A DNA stretch of 64,000 nt. It comes from an uncultured Clostridia bacterium (GTDB taxonomy: Bacteria; Bacillota; Clostridia; Oscillospirales; UBA644). Of this stretch, positions 1 to 8,579 are shown piece by piece (position 1 is the first letter of the stretch; the number at the start of each line of letters is the position of its first letter). The DNA is taken from positions 1-64,000 of the forward strand of contig CAOJUB010000001.1 in the NCBI GenBank assembly GCA_948443805.1, given 5' to 3'. The position numbers and the translations under genes are program-made. Under the pieces are notes generated by a model that was not told the DNA's origin, ran no database searches, and was given only the letters and a program-made list of their open reading frames with translations.

Positions 1-7
1 TTAGAAA

Positions 8-46
8 AGAAGTTCTGAGACCGAAAGGGGCTCAGAACTTCTTTTT
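8..46 (+). terminator. Rho-independent terminator
   Basis: A perfect 12-bp stem (agaagttctgag at 8-19 with ctcagaacttct at 31-42) is followed by a T run. It ends a plus-strand transcript whose gene lies left of the window and separates it from the promoter at 69. Confidence 0.85.
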
Positions 47-68
47 CAATAAAAAATGAAAAAAGGTA

Positions 69-97
69 TTGACAAATGTAAACTTTTGTAGTATAAT
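69..97 (+). promoter_or_regulatory. Consensus sigma-A promoter of the SPFH operon
   Basis: TTGACA at 69-74, a 17-bp spacer and TATAAT at 92-97: both hexamers are perfect. It drives the operon starting at 344 with a leader of about 240 nt. The spacer contains a near-dyad (acaaa...ttttgt) that could be an operator; this is inference only. Confidence 0.9.
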
Positions 98-343
98 AAA
101 ACAAAACTCCTTGTGGCTTATGTTCTTTCAGGATAAATCTTGAAAAAAGAAAAGGTATAACCATGCGCTGTTTTTTAATTGATAGTTCAGATGAAAGAAG
201 TGAGCCAAACGATGAAAATATTTTTTGATATGTTGAAAACAGCTATTTTTTGTATTGGGAAGGATGGCGTTCAATCCCTTTAGACGATAATGAACACCGG
301 AATTTTTTGCATATAACATGCAAAAAGAGTAGGGGATGATTTT
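98..343 (+). promoter_or_regulatory. Leader of the SPFH operon with a 9-bp palindrome and two possible tiny ORFs
   Basis: The leader has no recognised riboswitch. A perfect inverted repeat (tttttgcat at 304-312, atgcaaaaa at 318-326) sits just upstream of the ribosome binding site AGGGGA at about 331. Two ATG-started mini-ORFs can be read, 163-228 (21 codons) and 212-283 (23 codons), but neither has a convincing ribosome binding site. The palindrome could be an operator for the ribbon-helix-helix protein encoded next, or an RNA hairpin affecting translation. Confidence 0.4.
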
Positions 344-556
344 TTGAACAGTAAAAAATTAGTAATTGCCGCAAAAAGGTATCGCGGGGACACTTCCGTT
401 ATTTCCGCCAGATTGCCAAATGATATGGTTAAGGATCTGGATCGGATTGCAGAGAGAACGGGGCGAAACCGAAATGAGATCGTTATGCTTTGCCTGGAAT
501 TTGCCATCGATAATCTGGAAATGGAATTTCCGGAAAAAGAGGAGGCGGTAAAATGA
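344..556 (+). CDS. Ribbon-helix-helix (CopG/Arc-type) regulator
   Basis: A 70-residue protein, probably a dimeric DNA-binding repressor. Residues about 18-60 fit a ribbon-helix-helix fold: a short strand (VISARLPNDMV) followed by two helices (LDRIAERTGRNRNEIVMLCLEF). The start is TTG at 344, preceded by AGGGGATG at suitable spacing; no ATG lies nearer. The stop overlaps the next start by four bases (ATGA), so the two are translationally coupled. As first gene behind a consensus promoter and a palindrome, it may autoregulate the operon. An antitoxin role was considered, but the following genes do not look like toxins. Confidence 0.75.
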   Translation: MNSKKLVIAAKRYRGDTSVISARLPNDMVKDLDRIAERTGRNRNEIVMLCLEFAIDNLEMEFPEKEEAVK

Positions 557-1275
557 AGAAAACAGGATTGATTTTATCCATATATTTCTTTGTTGCCGCT
601 GCCTATTCCGCACTTTTCATTCTTCTTGTTCCGGTAAAAAATGTATTATTTTTCAGCGGTTTGATTGTCGCGCTCGGGGGCTTTGCATTCTCTGCGTCGA
701 TCACGGCTGCAGTGAACCGGAATTCTACATCGGCTTTCCCGGTTTCTTTATCGGTTTCTTTTGTTTCGGCGGTGTATTCGCTGACAGTGATCGGGATTAA
801 TTTTTTATTCAGCTTTTTCTTCCGCGACGCAGTTGTTTTATTTTCTGTTATCCATATCGTTGGCTTTACTTGTTATTGTATGATTTTGGCGTTGTTGCTT
901 TTTGCAAAAAAGCGGATTGAAAAACAAAACAGAAGCGAAGCCGGACGGCTTTGTGAATTGCAGACGATTCTCTGTGAATTTGAACAGATTCGGATTAAAC
1001 TGGCTGCATTTCCGTTCCCGTCGGCGCGGACGGCGGTAAAAAGCCTGGATCGTTTGCTTGACGCCCTTCGTTTTTCTGCTTTTTCTATTTCGGGAGAAAT
1101 TTTTGATGCGGATAGCCGGCTGCATACCATAGCTGCACGGATATCTTCTGAAATCGACAATCTTGCGGCTATCGGAGCAGAGGATTTCAGCGGGGTCGAG
1201 GAGATGCTCAGAGACACGGAAAAAACAATAAGAGACAGGGATATTCAGGTTCGATTGCTGAACCGTACGATATAA
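553..1275 (+). CDS. Multi-pass membrane protein of unknown function
   Basis: A 240-residue protein. The first 120 residues hold about four transmembrane helices (around 5-25, 30-52, 62-86 and 94-116). The remaining half is a charged, mostly helical cytoplasmic region with many Glu, Arg and Leu residues. No enzymatic motif was recognised. It overlaps the ribbon-helix-helix gene by 4 bases and lies 12 bases before the SPFH gene, so all three are one transcription unit. The context suggests a membrane anchor or partner for the SPFH protein; this is inference from position only. Confidence 0.7.
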   Translation: MKKTGLILSIYFFVAAAYSALFILLVPVKNVLFFSGLIVALGGFAFSASITAAVNRNSTSAFPVSLSVSFVSAVYSLTVIGINFLFSFFFRDAVVLFSVIHIVGFTCYCMILALLLFAKKRIEKQNRSEAGRLCELQTILCEFEQIRIKLAAFPFPSARTAVKSLDRLLDALRFSAFSISGEIFDADSRLHTIAARISSEIDNLAAIGAEDFSGVEEMLRDTEKTIRDRDIQVRLLNRTI

Positions 1276-1287
1276 GGAGGCGGAAGA

Positions 1288-2595
1288 ATGGCGGTTGCCG
1301 AGGTTGTGAAATATAATGGCGGACCGGATGTATTTGCCTGGAAATATCCGGAAGACGAATTGGGCACCTGGACGCAGCTGATTGTCAGCGAATCGCAGGA
1401 AGCGGTTCTTTTCAAAGGCGGAAAGGCGCTGGATGTGTTTCAAAGCGGCCGTCATACCTTAGAGACGGAAAATATACCGCTTTTGAATCAAATCCTCAAA
1501 CTTCCGTTTGGCGGAAGGTCTCCCTTTTCGGCAGAGGTTTGGTTTGTCAATAAAATGAATTCTTTGGATATTAAATGGGGGACTTCTTCTCCGATTCAGA
1601 TTCAGGATCCGAAGTATCATGTTTTTATTCCGGTTCGGTCTTTCGGGCAGTTCGGAATCCGGGTGGAAAATGCAAAACAGTTTTTGCTGAAACTGGTTGG
1701 AACATTGCCGGTATTCGATAAAGCAAGTATTGTAAAATATTTTCGGGGCATTTATTTAACGAAAGTCAAAGATTCGATTTCTTCTTACCTGATACATAAG
1801 CAGATCAGTATTATGGAAATCAATGCATATCTGGAAGAATTGTCCGTACATCTGCAGGAAAAAATGAGTCCGGTTCTTTCAGAATATGGAATCCGGCTGG
1901 TTCATTTTTATGTCAACGATATCAGTGTCCCCGAGGATGACAGTGCGGTGAAAAAACTTAAAGATGTTCTGGCGAAAAAGGCGGAAATGAACATCCTTGG
2001 TTATAATTATCAACAGGAACGTTCCTTTGATATTATGGAAGGCGCAGCGAAAAATCCCGGTTCTTCTTCCGGAATGATGGGTTCCGGAATCGGTCTTGGC
2101 ATGGGCGTTGCAATGGGCGGAGCCGCGGGAAATGAGCTGAAAAAAATAACAGGCGTGCTGCATACCGGAAATTCTGTGGTCTGTTCCTCCTGCGGTGCCG
2201 CGGCGTCGGCAGAGAAGCGTTTTTGTTCCGATTGCGGCGCCAAACTGTCAGACGGCAGGAAAAAAGAAACGGTTCAGTGCAGTAAATGTGGTTTTTCCTA
2301 TCAGAATTTTCTGAAATTCTGTCCGGAATGCGGCGATCGGTATCATGCCTGTTTCCGGTGCGGAGCGGACATTCCGGAAAATGCGGCTGTTTGTCCGGAA
2401 TGCGGATATGAACTGCCGGGTCCCTGTCCAGCCTGCGGAAATCTGCTTCCATATAAAGACGCCAGATTTTGTCCGGCTTGCGGAGAATCGTTACGTCGCG
2501 ATTGTCCTTTCTGCCACGCGGAAATCGGCCGGCTGCAAAATTTTTGCCCGCAATGCGGAAAAAAGCTGGAAAGCAGTGTCAAAGGGGAAACATAA
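1288..2595 (+). CDS. SPFH (band 7) protein with five zinc ribbons, YdjI-like
   Basis: A 435-residue protein. Residues 1 to about 250 match the SPFH/band-7 fold of the Bacillus subtilis YdjI group (virion-core-protein-like), membrane scaffold proteins linked to envelope stress. A Gly/Met-rich linker (about 255-285) leads to a tail with ten CxxC knuckles (CSSC, CSDC, CSKC, CPEC, CFRC, CPEC, CPAC, CPAC, CPFC, CPQC), that is five zinc-ribbon modules. This is more than the one or two usual in the family. No signal peptide or transmembrane helix is present, so it should sit on the inner membrane face. GGAGG precedes the ATG. In B. subtilis the homologue is encoded with pspA, ydjG and ydjH; no pspA is present here. 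Confidence 0.85.
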   Translation: MAVAEVVKYNGGPDVFAWKYPEDELGTWTQLIVSESQEAVLFKGGKALDVFQSGRHTLETENIPLLNQILKLPFGGRSPFSAEVWFVNKMNSLDIKWGTSSPIQIQDPKYHVFIPVRSFGQFGIRVENAKQFLLKLVGTLPVFDKASIVKYFRGIYLTKVKDSISSYLIHKQISIMEINAYLEELSVHLQEKMSPVLSEYGIRLVHFYVNDISVPEDDSAVKKLKDVLAKKAEMNILGYNYQQERSFDIMEGAAKNPGSSSGMMGSGIGLGMGVAMGGAAGNELKKITGVLHTGNSVVCSSCGAAASAEKRFCSDCGAKLSDGRKKETVQCSKCGFSYQNFLKFCPECGDRYHACFRCGADIPENAAVCPECGYELPGPCPACGNLLPYKDARFCPACGESLRRDCPFCHAEIGRLQNFCPQCGKKLESSVKGET

Positions 2596-2636
2596 GCTGT
2601 GAACCGTTATGAAATTTTTGGCGATAGGGGGATACC

Positions 2637-3254
2637 ATGCGGAAAAAAAATGTTTCCTGGGGAATCATTGTTGTTTGGCTGATTCTTTTTTTCCCCGTGG
2701 GGCTGGTTCTTTTATGCAGAAAAGTTTCCAGAGAAAAATTTGAACGGGTTGCCAACGGAAAATTCCTGCGGCGTTTCGGTTGGGTTCTTTTTTCTTTTTC
2801 TGTCTTTTATTTTTTGTTGGCTGTGACCGGCCATTTGCAGGCGGAAGACAGGGGAAACATTGTCAGCGGCGTTTTGCTGATATTTATCATTTTTGGCGGC
2901 GGCGGGCTTTTGGCTGTTTCCCGGGGGAATGAAATGATTTATCTCGGACAAAAATATTATCGTTATGTCTCATTGGTCAATGCTTCCGGAGATGGTTCTG
3001 TTGAACAGATTGCCGCCGCGTATCCCGCGGCTTTTGATCAAACGGTTTCCGATTTGCAGGCGATGATCCGGGACGGTTACTTCCGGGACGCCTATCTCGA
3101 TCTGGCCGGGAAAAAGCTTGTGCTGCCGAAGCAAAAAGAAGAACCGGCAGGAACTTCATTTCGTCAGGCTGTCCGCTGCCGGAGCTGCGGCGCGCCCAAT
3201 ACGATTGTTTCCGGCATGGCGGCTGAATGTGAATATTGCGGTTCCCCTTTATGA
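2637..3254 (+). CDS. Membrane protein with C-terminal zinc ribbon
   Basis: A 205-residue protein with three hydrophobic segments (about 8-27, 47-65 and 73-94). A soluble middle part (about 115-165) resembles a small helical or winged domain. The C terminus carries a zinc ribbon (CRSCG near 180, CEYCG near 199). This organisation is common for small Firmicute membrane proteins encoded beside SPFH proteins (compare YdjG/YdjH), but I cannot assign it to one family. It lies 41 bases after the SPFH gene in the same direction. Likely role: partner in the same membrane complex. Confidence 0.7.
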   Translation: MRKKNVSWGIIVVWLILFFPVGLVLLCRKVSREKFERVANGKFLRRFGWVLFSFSVFYFLLAVTGHLQAEDRGNIVSGVLLIFIIFGGGGLLAVSRGNEMIYLGQKYYRYVSLVNASGDGSVEQIAAAYPAAFDQTVSDLQAMIRDGYFRDAYLDLAGKKLVLPKQKEEPAGTSFRQAVRCRSCGAPNTIVSGMAAECEYCGSPL

Positions 3255-3349
3255 AAAAGCGTTAAAACTGGGAGTAACAGGATCGGGAACAATTTTTGTT
3301 TCCATCCTTTTCAAAAATAAAAAATCGATAAAAACGGAGGAAGATTCTT

Positions 3350-4300
3350 ATGAAATGCAACAAATGCGGAACAGAATTTGACGGCACATTTTGCCCGAAT
3401 TGCGATACGCCGGCAACCTTTACTGTTTCTTCGGACAAAAAACCGAAGGAGAAAAAACCTCTTTATAAAAAATGGTGGTTCTGGGTGCTTTTGGTTCTGA
3501 TCGTCGGCGGTGTAATCGGCTGGCTTTTAAGCCCTGCTGATGAAGATGTTCCCGAAAACAATCCCGGGAGTTCCGTCAGCGAAGAAAATCCGGAGAATCA
3601 ACCGGGAAATTCGGCCGGTGAGGAAGAAAATCAGAAACCGGACGTTACGATAATTGATTTCAGTTCGATGACAAAAGAAGAAATCGCCGCCTGGGCTGCC
3701 GAGCATAAAATTACCTGTAAAGTTACGGCGGAGTATTCGGATACCATAGCGGAAGGAAGTTTAATCAGCCAGAGCAAAAAGGCGGATGAAACGGTAAAAG
3801 AGGGCGATACGATTGAGCTTACCTTCTCGATCGGAAAGAAACCTCCCGTGGAGTATATGAACGCCTTGAAGAAAGCGGAAAGTTATTCAAACAATATGAA
3901 TATGTCAAAAAACAGCATTTATCATCAGCTGACTTCCGAATACGGTGAGAATTTTTCTGAAGACGCCGCGCAGTTTGCAATTGAGCATTTGCAGGCGGAT
4001 TATAAAGCGAATGCGCTGGCAAAGGCGGAAAGCTATTCAAGCAATCTGCATATGTCTAAGCAGAAGATTTATAAACAGTTGATTTCTGAATACGGAGAGA
4101 AATTTACCGAAGAAGAAGCGCAGTATGCGATCGATACTTTACAGGCAGACTATAAAGCAAACGCACTGGAAAAAGCAAAAAGTTATCGGGATACCATGAA
4201 TATGTCCAAAGACCGTATTTACAAACAGCTGATTTCCGAACATGGGGAATATTTCACAGAGGAAGAGGCGCAGTTTGCGGTCGATCAGCTGGAAGATTAA
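3350..4300 (+). CDS. Zinc ribbon, transmembrane segment, PASTA-like domain and three Ltp repeats
   Basis: A 316-residue protein. It starts with a zinc ribbon (CNKCG at 3-7, CPNC at about 16-19) and a basic stretch, then one transmembrane helix (about 41-58). An acidic Asn/Glu/Pro-rich linker leads to a PASTA-like domain (about 100-165, ending in GDTIELTFSIG). Three near-identical repeats of about 48 residues follow (starting ALKKAESY, ALAKAESY, ALEKAKSY). The repeats match the Ltp family (PF07553), first known from a streptococcal phage superinfection-exclusion lipoprotein and common in clostridial surface proteins. The topology implies zinc ribbon inside and repeats outside. Strong ribosome binding site GGAGG before ATG 3350. 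Last gene of the operon. Confidence 0.8.
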   Translation: MKCNKCGTEFDGTFCPNCDTPATFTVSSDKKPKEKKPLYKKWWFWVLLVLIVGGVIGWLLSPADEDVPENNPGSSVSEENPENQPGNSAGEEENQKPDVTIIDFSSMTKEEIAAWAAEHKITCKVTAEYSDTIAEGSLISQSKKADETVKEGDTIELTFSIGKKPPVEYMNALKKAESYSNNMNMSKNSIYHQLTSEYGENFSEDAAQFAIEHLQADYKANALAKAESYSSNLHMSKQKIYKQLISEYGEKFTEEEAQYAIDTLQADYKANALEKAKSYRDTMNMSKDRIYKQLISEHGEYFTEEEAQFAVDQLED

Positions 4301-4331
4301 AAAAGTTTTATTGTTTTATTCCTCCTTTGAC

Positions 4332-4370
4332 AAAACCAGCCGGAAGAACATTCTTCCGGCTGGTTTTTTT
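4332..4370. terminator. Bidirectional terminator between convergent genes
   Basis: A stem of at least 13 bp (aaccagccggaag at 4334-4346 with cttccggctggtt at 4353-4365) has a T run on the plus side and a short T run on the minus side. It ends the SPFH operon and probably the acyltransferase gene. Confidence 0.85.
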
Positions 4371-4416
4371 ATCTTTATTAAAGATTCCAAGAATCTCGGC
4401 CTGTCGGACCGGATTT

Positions 4417-5670
4417 TTATTTATCCGAATCTTTTTTTCTCTTTTTTTTGATCCGGTGCAGATATTCTGCGGCAAACTGGATTTTTGTTACGCTGAACTC
4501 GGTTTGTTCCGGGTAAAGGTAATAACAGCAGTCTCTGGTAGAAAGAACCACACAGGTGTCTTTTCCCCGGTAATGGTATTCGGTTTGTACCGATTCCATG
4601 CGTTCGGACGGAAAGAAAAGCTGTTTTTCCGGGACGAGCGATTCCCCTTCTAAAAGAAATCCGTCCGGGGTATGCGTGAGCCGACCGGTTCCGAGGGGGA
4701 GAAATCCTTTTTCATTGGGAAGCGCTTCAATTCGTACCTTTGCGGTAAAAGCATAGTTTCCTAATGCGATTTCCTGCTCTGTATTGTTTCGCTGCCATTC
4801 ATACCATTCCGGTGGGTGGGTGAAAACCGCGCCGTTCAGCTTTCCGTATTCATTGAGAAACCATTCTTTACCACAAGCTTTGCAGAAAAGCTTGTCCCCC
4901 CGGGAGTCCATTTTATATTCAGTTCGGCAGGACGGACATTGGTAAAGCGGCAGATGAAGTCCTTCGGCACGGTTTTTATCGGCAATTTTTATCCTGTTTT
5001 CTTTTTGCCATTGGTATTCATCGTAATGAAGCCGTTCTTGAATTCTGGCCTGGATTTCCTGCAGGGAAAGGGTTTGGAGTTCTTCTTGGGTAAAACAGGG
5101 TGAAAGCGTTGCCTCCATCCGGCTTTTTCTTGTGTGTTTTTCATCCCAGAACGGATTGGCCAGATAGCTGCCGTGAATAGAAAGCGTCGCTACCGGGAGA
5201 GCAAAGCGTTTGATCAGCCGTGCGGCGGTTTCGGATATTTGGGCGGTCGTTCCGATATTGGAATGGCGCGCTTCCGGGAAAAGAACAAGGATATTTTTAT
5301 TTTGAAAAAGAACCGTTTTGCTGTGCCGGATCACGGAATAGTCCGGTACAAACCGTCGTTTTGCAATGCACCCGATCTGACGATAGAGCCATTTTCCGTA
5401 AACGGCGAACCCTTCCATATCCGAAATATAGTTTGCCCGGTGCGGAAAAAGTGCTAAAGGAACGATTGCGTAGTCGGACTCTCCCTGATGGGTGGAAAGT
5501 AAAATATAGGGCGGCTTTAAGCCTTTCATGTTTATTTTGCGGATTTTCAGCTTGAATTTTCTGGTCTGGAAATAAGAAAGCATCCAAATCAGGGGGAGCA
5601 GTAGTGGATTTTGTTTGGCAGGGGGATGTGTTGTGTCAAAGGGCGTCATATCCGGTTTTTTGCAGCGCAT
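4417..5670 (-). CDS. PlsC-like acyltransferase with zinc-ribbon C-terminal extension
   Basis: A 417-residue protein. Residues about 45-215 form a glycerolipid acyltransferase domain with the catalytic HX4D motif (HQGESD near 61) and an FPEARHS block replacing the usual FPEGTRS. The enzyme should transfer an acyl chain to a lysophosphatidate-like acceptor at the membrane. Unlike the roughly 200-250 residue PlsC, it carries a C-terminal half with a zinc ribbon (CPSC near 245, CKAC near 264) followed by a beta-rich region of unknown function. The start has AAGGAAGGG upstream. It is monocistronic, facing the SPFH operon. Substrate cannot be told from sequence. Confidence 0.75.
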   Translation of the reverse strand: MRCKKPDMTPFDTTHPPAKQNPLLLPLIWMLSYFQTRKFKLKIRKINMKGLKPPYILLSTHQGESDYAIVPLALFPHRANYISDMEGFAVYGKWLYRQIGCIAKRRFVPDYSVIRHSKTVLFQNKNILVLFPEARHSNIGTTAQISETAARLIKRFALPVATLSIHGSYLANPFWDEKHTRKSRMEATLSPCFTQEELQTLSLQEIQARIQERLHYDEYQWQKENRIKIADKNRAEGLHLPLYQCPSCRTEYKMDSRGDKLFCKACGKEWFLNEYGKLNGAVFTHPPEWYEWQRNNTEQEIALGNYAFTAKVRIEALPNEKGFLPLGTGRLTHTPDGFLLEGESLVPEKQLFFPSERMESVQTEYHYRGKDTCVVLSTRDCCYYLYPEQTEFSVTKIQFAAEYLHRIKKKRKKDSDK

Positions 5671-5700
5671 GGTTTTTCCCTTCCTTTTTCATAAAAGTGC

Positions 5701-5742
5701 GGAGCGGAAATAACGGTCGGTTTTCCGACTTTTTTCCGCTCC
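5701..5742 (-). terminator. Hairpin after the aminotransferase gene
   Basis: A 10-bp stem (ggagcggaaa at 5701-5710, tttccgctcc at 5733-5742) encloses a second small stem. On the minus strand it follows the stop of the gene ending at 5760 and is followed by a short T-rich stretch. It probably terminates the asnS-aminotransferase transcript. Confidence 0.55.
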
Positions 5743-5759
5743 GGCATAAAAACAGGCGT

Positions 5760-7046
5760 TTATTTGTTTGTTTTTTCTTTGAGTAATTTTTCCGCTGCGG
5801 CGATTTTTGCACAAAGGCAAAAGAGAGCCATGGCCGTTTTCAGTTCTTCGACCGGCGGGAAAGAAGGCGCAATGCGGATATTGCTATCGTGCGGATCGTT
5901 TCCGTAAGGGAACGTTGCGCCGGCCGCAGTCATGATGACTCCCGCGTCTTTCAGCAACGAAACGGTTCTTTTCGCACAGCCGTCCGGCAGGTTGCAGGAG
6001 ACAAAATAGCCGCCCTTCGGTTCATGCCAGGTTGCAATATGTAAGGGCTCAAGTTCGGTTTTCAGCGCATCGATAACCGCCTGAAAACGGGGCTTTAACA
6101 GTTCTGCGTGTTTTGACATATGCGCGCGGATTCCGTCTGCGTTTTTATAATAGCGGATATGACGCAGCTGATTCATTTTATCACAGCCGATTGTCTGCGC
6201 GAACATTTGTTTTTTAATGAGTTCGATGTTGTTTTTGCTTGCGCCGAGCGCTGAGATACCGCTTCCCGGGAAAGAAATTTTCGAAGTGGATGAAAACATG
6301 AAGACCATATCTTCTTTTCCGGTTTTTTTCAGCTCCTGCATGAGGCTCAGCAGTTTTTCATCGTTCTTTTCGTCCAGAAAGTGCACGGCGTAGGCATTGT
6401 CCCAGAAGATACGGAAGTCTTTCGCTTTCGGGTTGAGAGCGGCAAAGGCTCTGACCGTTTCGTCCGTGTAGGTAATCCCATCGGGATTGCTGTATTTCGG
6501 TACGCACCAAATTCCTTTAATCTGCTCATCGCTTTCCACCGCTTTTTTGACGGCTTCCATATCCGGGCCGGCGTTGGTCATGGCTACCGGAATCATTTCT
6601 ATCCCAAAAGTTTCGCACAGGGTGAAATGGCGGTCATATCCGGGCGCCGGGCAGAGAAATTTTATTTTTCCGCTTTTCGCCCACGGTTCGCCGCCGTAAA
6701 CGCCGAACAGCATTGCTCTTGAAATGGTGTCATACATGATGTTCAGACTGCTGTTTCCGCCGATGATAATTTCTTCGGGCGAAAGTTCAAGAATTTCCGC
6801 AAAAATCTGTTTTGCTTCCGGCAGTCCGTCAAGAAGGCCGTAATTCCGGCAGTCGGTATGATTCTGAGAAAAACAGTCTTCATTTTTTTCAAGGACAGAG
6901 AGAAGTCCCTGCGATAAATCCAGCTGTTCCTTCCCCGGTTTGCCCCGGGACATGTCCAGATGAAGATCCATTTTTTTATATTGCTCGTATTCTTTATTCA
7001 GTGTTTCCAGTTCCTGCTTTAGTTCTTCTTCTGAAAAATTCAGCAT
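5760..7046 (-). CDS. AspT-type aspartate aminotransferase (PLP, fold type I)
   Basis: 428 residues from the chosen ATG at 7046; a GTG seven codons upstream is possible, but the AAAGGA motif lies between the two. The N terminus (MSRGKPGKEQLDLS) and overall pattern are those of the aspartate aminotransferase group PF12897, typified by Corynebacterium AspT. The PLP-binding lysine is in SSTSKISFPGSG, and the PLP ring is expected at DNAYAVHF. It converts aspartate and 2-oxoglutarate to oxaloacetate and glutamate in the cytoplasm. It starts 34 bases after asnS in the same direction, so both probably share a transcript; both handle aspartate-family amino acids. Confidence 0.85.
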   Translation of the reverse strand: MLNFSEEELKQELETLNKEYEQYKKMDLHLDMSRGKPGKEQLDLSQGLLSVLEKNEDCFSQNHTDCRNYGLLDGLPEAKQIFAEILELSPEEIIIGGNSSLNIMYDTISRAMLFGVYGGEPWAKSGKIKFLCPAPGYDRHFTLCETFGIEMIPVAMTNAGPDMEAVKKAVESDEQIKGIWCVPKYSNPDGITYTDETVRAFAALNPKAKDFRIFWDNAYAVHFLDEKNDEKLLSLMQELKKTGKEDMVFMFSSTSKISFPGSGISALGASKNNIELIKKQMFAQTIGCDKMNQLRHIRYYKNADGIRAHMSKHAELLKPRFQAVIDALKTELEPLHIATWHEPKGGYFVSCNLPDGCAKRTVSLLKDAGVIMTAAGATFPYGNDPHDSNIRIAPSFPPVEELKTAMALFCLCAKIAAAEKLLKEKTNK

Positions 7047-7080
7047 GATAAAAATCAATCCTTTCACTTTTCATTTTCTT

Positions 7081-8475
7081 TTAAAATTCCGCATTGCCTA
7101 CCGTTCTCGGGAAGGGAATGACATCACGGATATTTCCAATACCCGTTAAATACATAATCAGCCGTTCAAAGCCTAGACCATAGCCGGCGTGTTCAACGCC
7201 GCCGTACCGGCGCAGGTCGGTATACCAGCTGTAATCGGCGGGGTTCAGATGGAATTTCCCAAGCGCTTTTTCAAAATAGTCCAGCCGTTCTTCACGCTGG
7301 CTTCCGCCGATGATTTCACCGACGCCGGGGACAAGAAGATCCATTGCCGCAACCGTCTTGTTATCGTCGTTTAAGCGCATATAAAAAGCTTTGATGTCAC
7401 GGGGATAATCGGTGACAAAAACGGGGCGCTGAAAAATCTTTTCGGTCAGATAGCGTTCATGTTCTGTTTGCAGATCGCATCCCCAGAAAACCGGATATTC
7501 AAACGAGTCTTTATGCTGTTCCAGCAATTTTACCGCCTCGGTATAGGTTATGCTGCCAAAGTCGGAATTGACGATATTTTCCAGCCGTTCAATCAGGCCT
7601 TTGTCTACGAAACTGTTGAAAAATTCCATTTCCTCCGGGCAGGTTTCCAATACGTCGCGGATGACGTATTTCATCATGTCGGTGGCCAGCGCCATATCGT
7701 CGGAAAGGTCGGCGAAAGCAATTTCCGGTTCGATCATCCAAAATTCTGCCGCGTGTCTTGTGGTATTAGAGTTCTCTGCGCGGAATGTCGGGCCAAAAGT
7801 ATAGACTTTTGAAAAAGCCAGTGCATAAGTTTCGGCGTTAAGCTGGCCGGAAACGGTGAGATTGGAGGATTTTCCGAAAAAGTCTTTGGAAAAATCAACG
7901 GCGCCGTCATCGGTTTTCGGGAGTTGATTCAAATCCAGCGTCGTTACCCGGAAGGTTTCTCCCGCGCCCTCGCAGTCACTGCCGGTAATCAGGGGCGTAT
8001 GGACATAGACGAATCCGTTTTCGTTAAAGAATTTGTGCAGGGCATAGGCGGCGGCGGAGCGAACGCGGAAAACCGCAGAAAAGGTGTTGGTTCTTGGCCG
8101 CAGATGGGCGATCTCCCGTAAAAATTCGAAGGAATGTCTCTTTTTTTGCAGCGGATAATCCGGTGTGGACGATGCCTTGAGTTCAATTTTTGCGGCTTTT
8201 ATTTCAAAGGGCTGTTTCATTTCCGGGGTGGCGATTACTTTGCCGGTTACGGTAATGGCCGATCCAACGTTCAGTTTTGCGATTTCTTTATAATTAGCAA
8301 GGGATTCTTCCTCGAAAACAATTTGGGCGGATTTAAAAAAGCTTCCGTCGTTGAGTTCGATAAAACCAAACGCTTTTGAATCGCGCACGGTGCGAACCCA
8401 CCCCGCAACGGTGACTTCCTTTTCCGCAAAAGCGGAAATATTACGGTAAATTTCTTTTAACAAGGTTCTTTTCAA
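7081..8475 (-). CDS. asnS: Asparaginyl-tRNA synthetase
   Basis: A 464-residue class IIb aminoacyl-tRNA synthetase that charges tRNA-Asn. The N-terminal OB-fold anticodon-binding domain ([22 protein letters not shown]) is followed by the catalytic core. Visible motifs: motif 2 [21 protein letters not shown] and motif 3 [13 protein letters not shown] near the C terminus. Length is normal for the family. It sits behind its own promoter (8551-8579) and is co-transcribed with the aminotransferase. Encoding a dedicated AsnRS suggests tRNA-Asn is charged directly, at least in part. Confidence 0.97.
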   Translation of the reverse strand: MKRTLLKEIYRNISAFAEKEVTVAGWVRTVRDSKAFGFIELNDGSFFKSAQIVFEEESLANYKEIAKLNVGSAITVTGKVIATPEMKQPFEIKAAKIELKASSTPDYPLQKKRHSFEFLREIAHLRPRTNTFSAVFRVRSAAAYALHKFFNENGFVYVHTPLITGSDCEGAGETFRVTTLDLNQLPKTDDGAVDFSKDFFGKSSNLTVSGQLNAETYALAFSKVYTFGPTFRAENSNTTRHAAEFWMIEPEIAFADLSDDMALATDMMKYVIRDVLETCPEEMEFFNSFVDKGLIERLENIVNSDFGSITYTEAVKLLEQHKDSFEYPVFWGCDLQTEHERYLTEKIFQRPVFVTDYPRDIKAFYMRLNDDNKTVAAMDLLVPGVGEIIGGSQREERLDYFEKALGKFHLNPADYSWYTDLRRYGGVEHAGYGLGFERLIMYLTGIGNIRDVIPFPRTVGNAEF

Positions 8476-8550
8476 GGTAAAACATCCCTTCGTTTTATTC
8501 TGTATGGGTTTGTTGTTTTTCTGTTCTGTTTTCTCTGCCTATACCTATTA

Positions 8551-8579
8551 AGTATAGCATATTTCGGTTGAAATAGCAA
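8551..8579 (-). promoter_or_regulatory. Promoter of asnS
   Basis: On the minus strand: TTGCTA (8574-8579), 17-bp spacer, TATACT (8551-8556). It lies about 76 bases before the asnS start and 140 bases before the end of tuf. Confidence 0.7.

Noticed and set aside
128-319. A 63-codon minus-strand frame in the leader of the first operon
   Set aside because: Lies antisense to a promoter leader, no ribosome binding site, low-complexity Phe/Leu-rich product.
344-1275. Ribbon-helix-helix gene plus next gene as a toxin-antitoxin pair
   Set aside because: The second protein is a 240-residue multi-pass membrane protein without toxin motifs, and three further genes are in the operon.
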